A stretch of 64,000 bases of DNA, taken from contig CM077155.1 of the NCBI GenBank assembly GCA_039583875.1, positions 5,754,043 to 5,818,042 of the forward strand, read 5' to 3'. Positions 18,360-29,067 of the stretch are shown here, in pieces. Position 1 is the first letter of the stretch; the number at the start of each line of letters is the position of its first letter. The stretch comes from Platanthera guangdongensis (taxonomy: Eukaryota > Streptophyta > Magnoliopsida > Asparagales > Orchidaceae). The notes under the pieces are model-generated. The model had not been told where the DNA came from, made no database searches, and saw only the letters and a list, made by a program, of their open reading frames with translations. Both the position numbers and the translations under genes were made by a program.

Positions 18360-21300
18360 ATGGTTAGCGAGAAACCGGCCTACACTCTATTCGATACCGG
18401 TGCCTCACACTCCTTTGTGTCCGAGGATTTCATAAAAGACGTGGGGGATGTTCAGTACTTCACGGGAATAGCCCGACGTGTACGCCTTCCGGATGGCTCG
18501 GAGATGATCACAACCGCCAAGTGCGAGTTTGAGTTATTTATTGATGGGAAGTCCTTTGATACGCCGGCCACGGTTCTGAGAATGCCGGAGTTTGACATCA
18601 TTTTGGGCATGGTATGGCTGGATTGGCACATCGCGAGGATCGACTGCGCGGAGAAGCGGATCTATTTGAGACATGGAGACTCTGACGTCATCTTCCAAGG
18701 TATTGGCTTCGCATCTCGCATGATGTTATCTTCCGTCCAGGTTGTAAAAGCTCATATGAAGGGGGACGAGGTCTTCATGATCTGGTTCGAGTTGAAGGAG
18801 GAAGCGTTGGAATTAAAGGATGTACGGGTTGTGCGGGATTTTCCCGAGGTATTTCCTGAGAAGCTACCAGGATTACCTCCGCATAGAGAGGTTGACTTCC
18901 AGATCAATCTAGTACCAGGTGCCAAGCCTGTGTCCAAGGCTCCGTACAGAATGGCCCCGAAAGAACTTGCAGAATTTAGAGTTCAGCTACAGGAACTAGT
19001 GGACTCAGGGTTCGTTCGCTCCAGTTCATCACCATGGGGAGCCCCTGTGCTGTTCGTGAAGAAGAAGGATGGAACCCTGCGATTGTGCATAGATTATCGG
19101 GAACTCAATCGATTGACGGTGCGGAACACTTATCCGCTACCTCGGATCGACGAGTTGTTCGATCAATTAGTGGGAGCACATTGGTTCTCTAAACTAGACT
19201 TGCGCTCTGGATACTATCAGTTGAGGATACAAGAAGGGGATATTCAGAAAACAGCCTTCAGTTCGAGATATGGTTTGTATGAGTTCACGGTAATGCCGTT
19301 TGGGCTCACAAATGCACCTTCGGCCTTCATGAGCCTGATGAACAAGGTGTTTGAACCATACTTGGACATCTTTGTCATTGTTTTCATCGACGACATCTTG
19401 GTCTACTCAAAGACGGAGGAGGAGCATGTCGAGCACCTGACCTTGGTTTTGAAGAAATTGAAGGAGCACGCCTTGTATGCCAAGTTTAGCAAGTGTGAAT
19501 TCTGGCTTAACGAGGTTGCCTTCTTGGGGCATGTGATCAGTGGAGCAGGATTAGCTGTGGATCCAACTAAGGTGCGGGCCGTGAAGGAGTGGTCGCCCTT
19601 GAAGTCGGCGGCCGATGTACGAAGCTTTCTTGGACTTGCTGGCTACTACCGCAAGTTCGTGAAAGGATTTTCCAAGATTGCCCTTCCTCTTACCTCCTTG
19701 ACGAAGAAGGGTGTGCCATTTGAGTGGACACCTCAATGTGAAGCAGCATTTCAAGAGTTGAAGGATAGGCTTACCTCCGCCCCCATCCTTGCACTTCCGT
19801 CGGGGAAGGAAGGATTTCAGGTTTACACGGACGCATCATATCAAGGGATGGGTGCGGTGCTGATGCAGCACGGGCATGTAATCGCTTATGCTTCAAGGCA
19901 GTTAAAGAAACATGAAGTTAATTACCCGGTTCATGATTTGGAGCTGGGAGTAGTGGTGTTCGCTTTGAAGGTCTGGAGGCATTACCTATATGGCGTACAC
20001 TGCGAGATCTTTTCCGATCACAAGAACTTGAAGTATGTCCACACTCAGAAGGAGTTGAACATGAGACAACGACGGTGGTTGGAATTTCTATGCGACTATG
20101 AGTTCACCATGAACTACCACCCCGGGAAAGCGAACTCGGTAGCCGATGCCTTGAGTAGAAAAGCGCCAGGCTCTAGCCCAGAGTCTCAGTTGATGAGTAT
20201 GGAGTTGGCTCGGATGATCGAGGAGATGGAAATTACTCTAGTATTCAAGGCTCCATCGGCAGAGTATGTGGAGTATTTGGCCAACATGAGCATAGTTTGT
20301 GATATCCGAGACCGGATTCGGGTGGAGCAAGGAATGGATGCGGCCTTGGCCCCGGCAATCAAGGCAATTGAAGATGGGACCACCGATGAGTACACACTAA
20401 AAGACGGCCTCGTTTATCTTCGAGGCCGACTTTATATTCCCAAGGGCGGCAAAATTCGGGAGGATATATTGAGAGAGGCACATTCCTCTCAATATTCAGT
20501 GCACCCGGGTATTGCTAAGATGTACGCCGGACTGCGGAAGACCATGTGTTGGCCGGGAATGAAGAAGGATGTTCGCTACTATGTTACACATTGCGAAGCC
20601 TGCCAAAGGGTGAAGGCTGAATGCAAGAGTCCCGGTGGTTTGTTGCAGTCTTTGCCTATTCCCGAATGGAAGTTTGAGGATATCTCCATGGACTTTGTCC
20701 ATGGGCTACCTTGCTCACGCTCCGGGAATGATTCGGTGTGGGTTATTGTGGATCGACTGACAAAGGTGGCCCGGTTCATTCCAATGAAGAAGGAAGCACA
20801 CATGGATGTTTTGGTATGCCTTTTTGTGGATCAATTTGTACGGTATCATGGCGTGCCCAAGACAATTGTTTCAGATCGGGATGGTCGGTTTACATCCAAT
20901 GAGTGGAAGGCGGTACAGGCGTATTTGGGCTCACGCCTAACCTTTAGTACCGCATTTCATCCACAGACTGACGGGCAGTCAGAGCGGACCATCAGAACAC
21001 TGGAGGATTTGTTGAGGTTATGTGTGCTGGACAGAGGAGAGCCATGGGAAAGGCTCTTGCCACTAGTGGAATTCTCCTATAATAATAGCCATCAGGCAAG
21101 CATCGGCATGGCGCCCCATGAAGCCCTTTACGGAAGAAGGTGCAGGACTCCCTTGTCTTGGGTGCAGGATGAAGATCCAAAGGCATTGGGAAATGAATAC
21201 ATAGATGATACTGATGCGGCGGTGAGATTGATACGGGATCGCATGTTGGAGGCTCAAAGTCGACAGGCGAAATATTACAATAAAAAGCACCGGATGGTGG

Positions 21301-21743
21301 AATTCCAAGTGGGCGAAAAAGTGTTCCTTAAGATTCGGCCGATGCATGGAGTGTCACGGGTACGGGGAGTGAAAAAGCTCAGCCCAAGGTATGTTGGGCC
21401 TTATACTATATTGGAAAGAATTGGCCCGTTGGCCTATCGGTTGGAGTTACCACCGGAACTAGAAAATCTTCACGACGTGTTCCATGTATCGTCGCTTCGA
21501 AAAGCACTATTGCGGCCCGACCAATTTATTCCCACTACTGATGGTGCAGTGGCGTCGGATAGATCTGTGCGACTAGAGCCGGTGCGGATTGTTGACAGCG
21601 AGACAAGAACATTACGCCGCAAAAGTGTACCCTTGGTGAAGGTACTATGGTCGAATCATGGGAAAGAGGAGTACACGTGGGAGCCAATGGATTTGATGCA
21701 GCAACGCTACCCAGAGTTGTTTGCCCAAGGTAGTCTTATTTAA
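18360..21743 (+). CDS. pol: Chr-C pol polyprotein: protease, RT, RNase H, integrase, chromodomain-like tail
   Basis: This is one open frame of 1,127 codons. Protease has [12 protein letters not shown] (residues 10-21) and the [10 protein letters not shown] flap partner. RT has [38 protein letters not shown] and catalytic FIDDILVYS (about residues 342-350). RNase H has [16 protein letters not shown] (about 488) and the [15 protein letters not shown] block. Integrase has the HHCC zinc region ([12 protein letters not shown], about 705-745) and D, D, E at DFVHGLP (about 778), VSDRDGRF (about 839) and [12 protein letters not shown] (about 873). The C-terminus ([20 protein letters not shown], about 1080-1110) resembles the chromodomain of plant chromoviruses. 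A TAA lies three codons before the ATG, so the frame starts inside what is normally the protease N-terminus. No stop or frameshift is seen. Its particle protein is missing upstream. Confidence 0.95.
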   Translation: MVSEKPAYTLFDTGASHSFVSEDFIKDVGDVQYFTGIARRVRLPDGSEMITTAKCEFELFIDGKSFDTPATVLRMPEFDIILGMVWLDWHIARIDCAEKRIYLRHGDSDVIFQGIGFASRMMLSSVQVVKAHMKGDEVFMIWFELKEEALELKDVRVVRDFPEVFPEKLPGLPPHREVDFQINLVPGAKPVSKAPYRMAPKELAEFRVQLQELVDSGFVRSSSSPWGAPVLFVKKKDGTLRLCIDYRELNRLTVRNTYPLPRIDELFDQLVGAHWFSKLDLRSGYYQLRIQEGDIQKTAFSSRYGLYEFTVMPFGLTNAPSAFMSLMNKVFEPYLDIFVIVFIDDILVYSKTEEEHVEHLTLVLKKLKEHALYAKFSKCEFWLNEVAFLGHVISGAGLAVDPTKVRAVKEWSPLKSAADVRSFLGLAGYYRKFVKGFSKIALPLTSLTKKGVPFEWTPQCEAAFQELKDRLTSAPILALPSGKEGFQVYTDASYQGMGAVLMQHGHVIAYASRQLKKHEVNYPVHDLELGVVVFALKVWRHYLYGVHCEIFSDHKNLKYVHTQKELNMRQRRWLEFLCDYEFTMNYHPGKANSVADALSRKAPGSSPESQLMSMELARMIEEMEITLVFKAPSAEYVEYLANMSIVCDIRDRIRVEQGMDAALAPAIKAIEDGTTDEYTLKDGLVYLRGRLYIPKGGKIREDILREAHSSQYSVHPGIAKMYAGLRKTMCWPGMKKDVRYYVTHCEACQRVKAECKSPGGLLQSLPIPEWKFEDISMDFVHGLPCSRSGNDSVWVIVDRLTKVARFIPMKKEAHMDVLVCLFVDQFVRYHGVPKTIVSDRDGRFTSNEWKAVQAYLGSRLTFSTAFHPQTDGQSERTIRTLEDLLRLCVLDRGEPWERLLPLVEFSYNNSHQASIGMAPHEALYGRRCRTPLSWVQDEDPKALGNEYIDDTDAAVRLIRDRMLEAQSRQAKYYNKKHRMVEFQVGEKVFLKIRPMHGVSRVRGVKKLSPRYVGPYTILERIGPLAYRLELPPELENLHDVFHVSSLRKALLRPDQFIPTTDGAVASDRSVRLEPVRIVDSETRTLRRKSVPLVKVLWSNHGKEEYTWEPMDLMQQRYPELFAQGSLI

Positions 21744-21832
21744 AAACGTATGATAAATTTCCTGTTAAGCTTTTTTCCACACAGCCTAAGCCTGATTTCG
21801 GGGACGAAATCTTTTATTTTGTTTATAGGATT
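21744..21832 (+). other. Chr-C 3' untranslated segment and PPT region
   Basis: The stretch between the pol stop and the 3' LTR contains CGGGGACGAAAT (about 21799-21811), the purine-rich block usual before chromovirus 3' LTRs, then TTTTGTTTATAGGA directly before the LTR start at 21833. That 14-mer also occurs in the leader (about 18124). Confidence 0.6.
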
Positions 21833-24800
21833 TGTAACGTCCCGAATCGCTCTAGGCCCCTAGTGTGTGTGTTTTGAGTCAGGAGGGTTGACTCGAGTCC
21901 TGAGAAGTGCCGGGAATTGGACTGCACTTGTGGTGACATGGAGAAATCAGTGTAAAAAGACATGGGTAGCGACACGGGCGTGTCCCTACCCGTGTGCGTC
22001 GAGTTGAGCTCGACGAGCCGTGTCGAGATCGTCGAACTGTGTCGACACCAGGTGACACGGGTGGTGACACGGCCGTGTCCCTACCCATGTGCGTCGAGAT
22101 GGTCTCGACGAAGCGTGTCGAGATCGTCGAGATGCGTCGAGATAGTCGAGCGGGGGACACGGGTAGTGACACGGGCGTGTCCCTACCCGTGTGCGTCGAG
22201 TTGAGCTCGACGAGAAGTGTCGAGATGCAACCCGAGAAGTACACGGCCAATGACACGGCCAGGCACACGGCCGTGTCATGTGAACACGGGTCGGGACACG
22301 GGCGTGTCCCTACCCGTGTCAAACATTGAACCGACATGGAAACCGCCACGGCCGTTTCGCGGAAGCGGGACACGGGTACGGACACGGCCGTGTCCCTACC
22401 CGTGTCATATTTTGTTTATAAGGGGCAGAGGAAACCCTAGCCGTTTTCACTCTCATTTCACCCCCTATCTCCTGGTGAGAGGAAAACCGCTGGAGCAAGT
22501 TCTACCGAAGGGGATCCGCCATCGCCGTGAAAGAGATGATGCCGCCAAGGAGAACTACGCGATCCATGGCCGGAAATGGTGGTACCGCTGGAGCCAACGT
22601 GAGTTTCCTACCCTCTCCCTTGGTGCTAGATCTATAGTTATGTCTTAGGAGAGACATCGACTCAAGAGAGTCTTGATGGAGAGGAGAAGATTTCTAGGTT
22701 AGGCCATGTTAGAACTTGTGTTCTATACTTTAGATCTCTTCAACCCTTCCCCTTTTCTTCAATATGACGATGGGTGGATGGTCTCGTGAGGAGATTATGG
22801 CCTTTGAGGTTGAATAAGGGAGGAGAATATTTCTGGAAAATTTAGGAACGATCGCCTTGAGGAGGAAGACGAACCGATGCCGTTCATTTTCCTTTAAGAT
22901 GCGCGCAGAATCTGTATTCTGCGCGCAGCAATCTTCTAGGCCATTTTCCCGATGGATATGGCCAGATCTGGGCTTTCGGCTAAACACAAAAGTTGAAGCC
23001 CTTGGAAACACCTTTCCAACGAATGATTGCGCGACTTCTGGCGAAGTCGGTACCAAAGGGAAAGTCCAAACGAAAATGGTGTTCAACAAATCCCGTATGC
23101 AGAAACTGTGTTCTGAACGCAGCAGACTTCAAGTCCGATTTCAGATGGGATAACGTCAAATCTGGGTTGAGGTCTGAATACGAGAGTTGTAGACCTCGGA
23201 AATACCTTTCCATCGAGGGGTTACGCGACTTCACCGGATTCCTGTAGGCTCGGGAATCTCCGGTTGACGTTGCTGTCCAGACTATTCCTGCACTTTAAAA
23301 TCTGGGTTTATAACATTTGGATTTGGATTCGGAGAAACTAATATTACAGGTAACCCTGAGGCTTGGATAAACTCTTATGAATAATTAATTCAGTTGCATA
23401 AATGATGAAGATTATTAATCGGATTCCATGTGATCGAATTGTAAGATAGTATACTTGAATGATTTGACTTGTTAGAAGTTAGTAGATTCTTATACATGTG
23501 CATCTTGATATATTGTGTTGAAATCACCTGATATGACATATAGAAGGATAACTCATGGCCATGTGAATGTTGAATAGTGGATTGAATTTGGTAGTCCAAT
23601 AGTTAGAGCGTCGCCTTCCTATGGGTAGTATTGTGTAAGTTTGTAAGTGCGGTGTTGACCGCCACTTGTTTTGGTTGTGTTGAGGTAAGGTGTGGATGGA
23701 TGGTTGGGCTGTGTCCTCGTGCTCACTCCGAGGCCCCTTCCATGGTATGATGAGGTAGTGAATTGCATGTGGTGTGAGTCGACACGCGGTGTCGTAATCC
23801 TGGGTTAAGGATAGTGTGGCAGGTCTACGGGCTCGCCAGTCGTCACACCGACGGGAGTTGGCAGTTAGACTTGGTCGGTTTGGGCTGTGTCCTCGGTGTT
23901 CACGTCCCGAGGCCCCTCCGACCATGTGAACGGTTGGGCTGTGTCCTCGTGCTTTCTTCCGAGGCCCCTTTCGGGTCACGCAAGGCCAGTTCGGGCTGTG
24001 TTCTTGGTGCACATCTACCCAAGACCCCGCTGGGCCATAGTACGCATGGGCTCCGTTGTTGTGTTCTTAGCGTTGAGGCGTACGGAGGCCTAGGTGAAGT
24101 AGTGTGATACCCGCCTAGTAGTAGAAGTGCCCGTTCTACTGTCACCGCCTGGCCACGGCGGCTGATGCCTGAGAGGTTAGCTACCTGCTCGAAAAGTGGG
24201 AACTATGGTCTGTGTCGACATAGCAATTGCATGGGTGTGCATGGGTGAGTCATTGCATAGCATTCATAGCATTTCATATCATTGCACAACAAGATCCTCA
24301 TCGTATAAGTTTGTATGGGCACTCTTATACGATGAGTTACTTTTATGTAACCCGATCCTTAACTTATAAGTTTGTATGCGTATTCTTATAAGTTAAGTTA
24401 CTTTCCTGCTGTTACTTATACTTGCTAGTTTAGTGTAGCTTTTACATAAATGCTGATTATGATGCTGTTACTCTTACACTACTGCCACCTGCTTGTACTT
24501 CCTTTACTTGCATACTTGTTATATACTATACTCTTGTTCCTTTTCTCCGCCCGGTGCCGAGGAGTCGCCGGGGGAGCGGATGTGAAACCACTTAGTCGTT
24601 TCGACTAACGGTTGCTACGTCTTCCTTTTTAGGAGGTCACGCCGCAGGTAGAGCAGCCGCAGACTACGCGGCAGGACAGCCAGGCCAGGGAGATAGGGCC
24701 TGAAGTGACGGTGCCATCGATGCCGTCGGTTACCGATGTTAGTTCTATTACTCTGTTGTAGCCCGTTTGGGCAATGTTTAGTTGTACTCTGATATATTGT

Positions 24801-25046
24801 AGAAGCATGTTTTAGCTTCTCCTTATTGATGTATTTGGACATTATAACTTAGTGTGGATTTGACTTCTGGTTGTTTATTTATTTGGTTGGGTTGGCATGT
24901 TATATTGATATTGTTGTAGCCGGCGGAATAGGCGTCTTGTGGTACAGGTTAGCCCGTGTGCTAATGCTACCGCAAGGCGGCTGTTCCGGGCATAAGACTC
25001 CCCCTTCGTGTCGTGTTTTGGGATCCGGGGAGGGGGGAGTTTTACA
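21833..25046 (+). repeat. Chr-C 3' LTR
   Basis: This LTR is 3,214 bp and pairs with 14552-17789. A 12-bp repeat unit present in the 5' LTR array (GACACGAGTAGC) is missing here, and single-base changes are scattered. The palindrome array, TATA (about 22415), mini-gene exons (22539-22598, 24633-24761) and hairpins are retained. It is followed by target duplicate acttt, after which the Chr-B LTR resumes. Confidence 0.95.
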
Positions 25047-25199
25047 ACTTTAGCGTGCAGTTGATGGTGCGTCGCCGATAGTTCGTTTTCGCGTCTTTTC
25101 GATTAAGTCGGCTGAATTCGTGAATCTTTGGCGGAAACGGAAAATTTTACATTTGGAAAACTCAATTGTTTGATTTTATTTTATTTTATTCTCTGGGTG

Positions 25200-25620
25200 C
25201 TGTCTGGGTTCGACGATCGTTGAGCGGAGCTCGACGATCGCTTTTTCTTTCTGGTGCTGTCTGGGTTCGACGATCGTCGAGCGGAGCTCGACGATCGCTT
25301 TTCCTTTCTGATTGCTGTCTAGGTTCGACGATCGTCGAGCGGAGCTCCACGATCGCTTTTCCTTTCTGGTCATTGTCTGGGTTTGACGATCGTCGAGCGG
25401 AGCTCGACGATCGCTTTTCCTTTCTGGTCACTGTCTGGGTTCGACGATCATCGAGCGGAGCTCGATGATTGTTGTTTTTTTTCTGGGCGCTGCTTGGAGT
25501 TTGACGATCGTCGAGCGGAGCTCGACGATTGTTAGTTTCTCTGGGCGTTGTTTGGGGGTCGACGATTGTCAGCTCGACGATTGTCATGCTGAGCTCGACG
25601 AAGCGTCGAGCGGAGCTCGC
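25200..25620 (+). promoter_or_regulatory. 57-60-bp tandem array of CGATCGTCGAGC hairpins in Chr-B U3
   Basis: Seven units start at about 25209, 25265, 25324, 25383, 25440, 25500 and 25559. Most hold CGATCGTCGAGC, GGA, GCTCGACGATCG, a 12-bp stem with a 3-nt loop, separated by a pyrimidine-rich CTTTTCCTTTCTGG spacer. The 3' LTR has the same array at 48560-49015 with fewer perfect units. Confidence 0.7.
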
Positions 25621-25659
25621 TATAGGTCTAGCAGTTCTTGGTGTTGAGTTCGTCGACCA

Positions 25660-26095
25660 GGCCTGGTCTTGACACAGTTGTGTCGACACTGCTGAGCTAT
25701 CAGGTATCGACACCGTTGTGCCGTCGGGTGTCGACACAGTTGTGTCGACACCGCTGAGCCGTCAGGTGTCGACACAGTTGTGTCGACACCGCGGTGCCGT
25801 CGGGTGTCGACACAGTTGTGTCGACACCACGGTGCCGACGGGTGTCGACACAGTTGTGTCGACACCGCTGTGCCATCGGGTGTCGACACAGTTGTGTCGA
25901 CAATGCTGTGTCGTCGGGTGTCGCCACAGCTGTGTCGACACCGCTGAGCTGAGCCGTCAGGTGTCGACACATTTGTGTAGACACTGCTGAGCCGTCGGGT
26001 GTCGACACAGGTGTGTCGACACCGCTGTGCTGTCGGGTGTCGACACAGCTGTGTCGACACTGCCGTCGGGTGTCGACACAGTTTTGTCGACACCG
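25660..26095 (+). promoter_or_regulatory. 38-bp tandem array of TGTCGACA palindromes in Chr-B U3
   Basis: Ten to eleven units of about 38 bp are present, each with GTGTCGACACAG, TTGTGTCGACACC and a CCGTCGG linker. Each unit has two GTCGAC palindromes. The array ends about 40 bp before the TATA box. The counterpart in the 3' LTR is 49060-49490. Both strands stay open through much of the array because the period is nearly a multiple of three in places. Confidence 0.7.
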
Positions 26096-26136
26096 CCGGC
26101 TCGGTTTTGTTGAACCCGGTCTTTTTTGCTGTTGAG

Positions 26137-26144
26137 TATTTATA
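26137..26144 (+). promoter_or_regulatory. TATA box of the Chr-B LTR
   Basis: TATTTATA lies about 40 bp downstream of the GTCGAC array, in the context GAGTATTTATACTTT. The 3' LTR has the same box at about 49533-49540. Transcription would start near 26170. Confidence 0.6.
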
Positions 26145-26861
26145 CTTTCTGCTTCTTATTAATCTTTAAGTCGACCTAGAATTTCTCCTGCCTTCCGTAC
26201 CAGAGCGGCGTGTGAGGATAAGGTTGTCCGTCCGTGATTCTTTCGGTGACCACCGACGGAGCTCCGGTGCTCGGAATTTCCAACCGATCGTAGATCTGGA
26301 AAGCTCTCATCGAGAGCTGCGACCTCATGGTAATTTCTTCCCCATTTCTCGAGATTTTCTTGTTATGTTTTTTGGCCCTAACCATTATTTCGGACATTTT
26401 CGCCCAGATTTCGGCTCCTATCGCGACGTGTGGAGATTTGGAGATTTTTTCTGGTAAATCGAGGCAGGTGGTGTTCTTGCTCTCCCTCTTGTTCTTGATT
26501 CTTAATTTTTCCCCTTTTTCTACACTTGTTTGAGTTTATTATGTTTCGATTGTTGAGATACTTGTCCTGAAATCCTAATTCCCCCCCCCCCCCTCTATTC
26601 CTGGAATTGTGACTTGATGTCCCTAAAGCCTTAACCCCAAAATTCTAGTCCATTGAATTGGTAAACAAATTGGTTGTCTTGCTGTTATAACCATCGAGTC
26701 ATCTTGTTCATTTTTCTTATTAAAACTTCACTTGTTATACCTTGAAATGCTCTTATGCAGTCCACTTGGTTGGTTATCCCTTGAGTTTATGATGAATAAA
26801 AAAAACACATGAACCCTGCTTGAATAATTATGTAACTAAAGGAACTCATATGAACTATGCG

Positions 26862-28874
26862 TGAAAGTGCAGGTTAGATCTGAAATACTCTAGAGGGGTG
26901 GGGGGGGGGTAAATAGAGTATACTGCTCACTAAAAACTTTTTACAACTTTTGTTGTAAGTCTAGGTGAACAAGTTAGCAAGTAAATAAAACTAAGCACAA
27001 CAAACTAAGCAATCACAGAGCATAGCCAAAACACAAAGAAGGACAACCAGATGACACAAGAAATTTTATAGTGGTTCACCAACCTGGGTACATCCACTCT
27101 TCTACCACCCTGGTAGAAATCCACTCAGGTTTTTGATCAGGTGCCGGACACCAATGAGATTTTGTTCAGGTGCTCAAAAACCAATACCTCAAGTCTTTTG
27201 GAGGGAAACTTCCAACCAGAATAATTTTGAAGGGAATTAAAACCCTGTACAGGAATTGGAAATAAAGAGATGGTGTCTTCTCTTTCTCAAAACAGCTGAG
27301 AAGACTTGTGGATTGATTGTAACAGATCTTGCTCCCCCTGAGATCTTGAATTAATCAGGAATGCTGGAGCACTGCTTCAGGGTGATAGGTCTTCAAAGAC
27401 CTAGAATGCCTGGACCAGAAATTATTTCAGGAACTCCTTTGACAGATTGAAATTTGTTGTCCTTTGAAGTAGTCCTGTAGAATTAGAAGGAAGAAGACTC
27501 TTAATAATGATTGGTTGTTCTTCTTCTTCGTGAAAATGTTCTCTGGTCAGCCTGATTGCAGTAGAACTTTTGATTTCAGTATGATTGTTCTTCTATGCAA
27601 TCTGAGTGTGTATCTGATTGTCTGTATTGCTTGCAGTACTGTAATTCTATTTTTTTGTTGCTGCTTAATCCTTTTCTTTCTGTATATCTTTTCTGACTGA
27701 GGAACATTCAAAATTCGAATGTTGAGCAGTAATTGCATTCGGCCTTGGAAGGAAGCAGCAATCAATGATTTCCCCAACTGTCCCATGGAAAAATGGCATG
27801 TAATCGTCCATAGTAAATGCACGTTCTAACGGTAACATTCCGAGAAGATCTGGCATTAATAACTCTGGATTCATTTCCGAGAAACGGGACGGGAAACCTG
27901 AAGAAGACCTAGTTTGGATTCGTCGAACGAAGAACGCAATTCGTCGAGCGGAGATTGAGTTCGTCGAGCTGAGCTTGAGTTCGTCGAGCTGAGCTTGAGT
28001 TCGTCGAGCTGAGCTTGAGTTCGTCGAGCTGAGCTTGAGAGAGTTCATCGACCAGACAATCTTCATTAGTCGAACAGACAATCTTCATTCGTCGAGCAGA
28101 TAATCTTCATTCATCGAGCAGATAATTATCACTGTCAGACAGTATTCATTGAACTGAGATCCAAATTCGTCGATCGAAGAAAGATTGTGGACTTAGCCAA
28201 ATATTATGCATCTGCTGAAATCCTGTGTCGACATAAGCTGGTGTCGACTGATTGATCTTGGTGATGACTCAAATCTTTCTGTGTCGACATGAATTGGTGT
28301 TGACTGAAATCCTGGTGTCGACACAAGTCCTCTGGTGTCGAAATAGATTGACTGGTGTCGATACAAACCCTAAGTGTAGACACAGATACTCTGAGTTCAC
28401 AATTCATCGAGTAGAGTACTACATTCATGGACCTGAGAAGCTGACTTCGTCGACCTGAGAAGCTGAGAACTTGAGGTCCAAGTTCGTCGAGCTCAGAATC
28501 TAATTCATCGACCAAAGCTTGAAGTTGGACTTAGAAAAATTCTGAAGTTGTCCTGAATTTGGCTTGAAGTAGAAACTGAGTATTCATCGAACAAAGAACC
28601 AAGATCGTCGAGCTCAGCACCAAGAATTGTCTCACGATCGTCGAGCGCAGAACACCTTTCGTCGAGCTGAGTTCGACGAACGTCGAACTCATTTAACTTA
28701 GTCTTGAAAACTTCTAAATTTGGAATCTCTGATGGTCTTGTTGATAGCTGGTCCATCTGAAAGTGACTCTAAGGACTTGGCCTAGACGCTAGGACACAAC
28801 TTTGGCCCTGGCTATACATGATGGGTCACATCCTAAGTCAGTGAACCTAGCCCAAATCAACTAGGGATCCAACA
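26862..28874 (-). repeat. Sire-D 3' LTR (left copy)
   Basis: This 2,013-bp LTR runs from TGAAAGTGCAGG to GGATCCAACA and is paired with 39656-41645. It carries the edge block with a G-run (about 26890-26915), TATAGTGGTTCACC and GGGTACATCCACTCTTC. The mixed CGTCGA and GTGTCGAC palindrome array lies at 27905-28700, in U3 on the minus strand. No strong TATA box is obvious on the minus strand. Confidence 0.94.
27905..28700 (-). promoter_or_regulatory. Mixed CGTCGA / TGTCGAC array in Sire-D U3 (left LTR)
   Basis: The array includes a perfect short tandem (TTCGTCGAGCTGAGCTTGAG, four copies in the left LTR, about 27960-28030), a central set of GTGTCGAC motifs (28225-28390), and further CGTCGA motifs up to the LTR edge. 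The right LTR has the same layout at 40710-41460, with three tandem copies instead of four. Confidence 0.6.
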
Positions 28875-29067
28875 ATCTCCCCCTATTTGGGTGAGGTCAC
28901 CAACAAAGACTCAAACTAGAAACAAACAGAAAAACAAAGCAAGAAAAGAAATATATCTGGCAGAGAATTATAACACATGCAGTAGATATATATATACACA
29001 GCTTTGTTTGAAACAGATTGCATAGTTTGAACAATAAAAACAGACATAAAATGAAATAACAAGAAAA
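28875..29067 (-). other. Sire-D polypurine tract and 3' spacer
   Basis: ATCTCCCCCTATTTGGG (from 28875) reads AATAGGGGGAGA on the minus strand next to the LTR, the same PPT as Sire-1. The spacer up to the aORF stop is AT-rich with a short TA run at about 28986-28996; no gene is seen. Confidence 0.85.

Larger units (their letters stand above)
14552..25046 (+). mobile_element. Chr-C: Ty3/gypsy element with 3.2-kb LTRs, intact pol and no gag
   Basis: This 10,495-bp element is flanked by the 5-bp duplication acttt (14547-14551, 25047-25051). LTRs of 3,238 bp (14552-17789) and 3,214 bp (21833-25046) start TGTAACGTCCCG, end TTTTACA, and differ by scattered bases and small indels (about 1% by eye). 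The internal part is only 4.0 kb: PBS, a 570-bp leader without recognisable gag, one intact pol ORF, and a purine-rich segment before the 3' LTR. Long LTRs and a chromodomain-like C-terminus suggest the Tekay/Del branch. High LTR identity and an unbroken pol mark it as young. Without gag it would need Gag supplied by another copy. Confidence 0.95.
25052..26861 (+). repeat. Chr-B 5' LTR, piece 2 (U3 arrays and promoter)
   Basis: This piece continues from 14551 and matches 48405-50256 of the 3' LTR. It contains two tandem palindrome arrays, a TATA-like TATTTATA (26137-26144), an R/U5-like stretch, a C-run at about 26580, and the first part of the CGTTGGGGTCCTCC repeat. Sire-D cuts it after atgcg (26857-26861). 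Confidence 0.9.

Noticed and set aside
25700..26090. CRISPR-like look: palindromic repeats at about 38-bp period
   Set aside because: The spacers are themselves repeated rather than unique, there are no cas genes, and the array lies in a plant LTR promoter.
25620..26093. Long open frames on both strands through the Chr-B GTGTCGACAC array (Cys/His/Arg/Thr repeats), and similar ones at 48754-49509
   Set aside because: They are by-products of a tandem repeat that lacks stops in several frames; both strands and several frames are open at once, and no start context or family match is seen.
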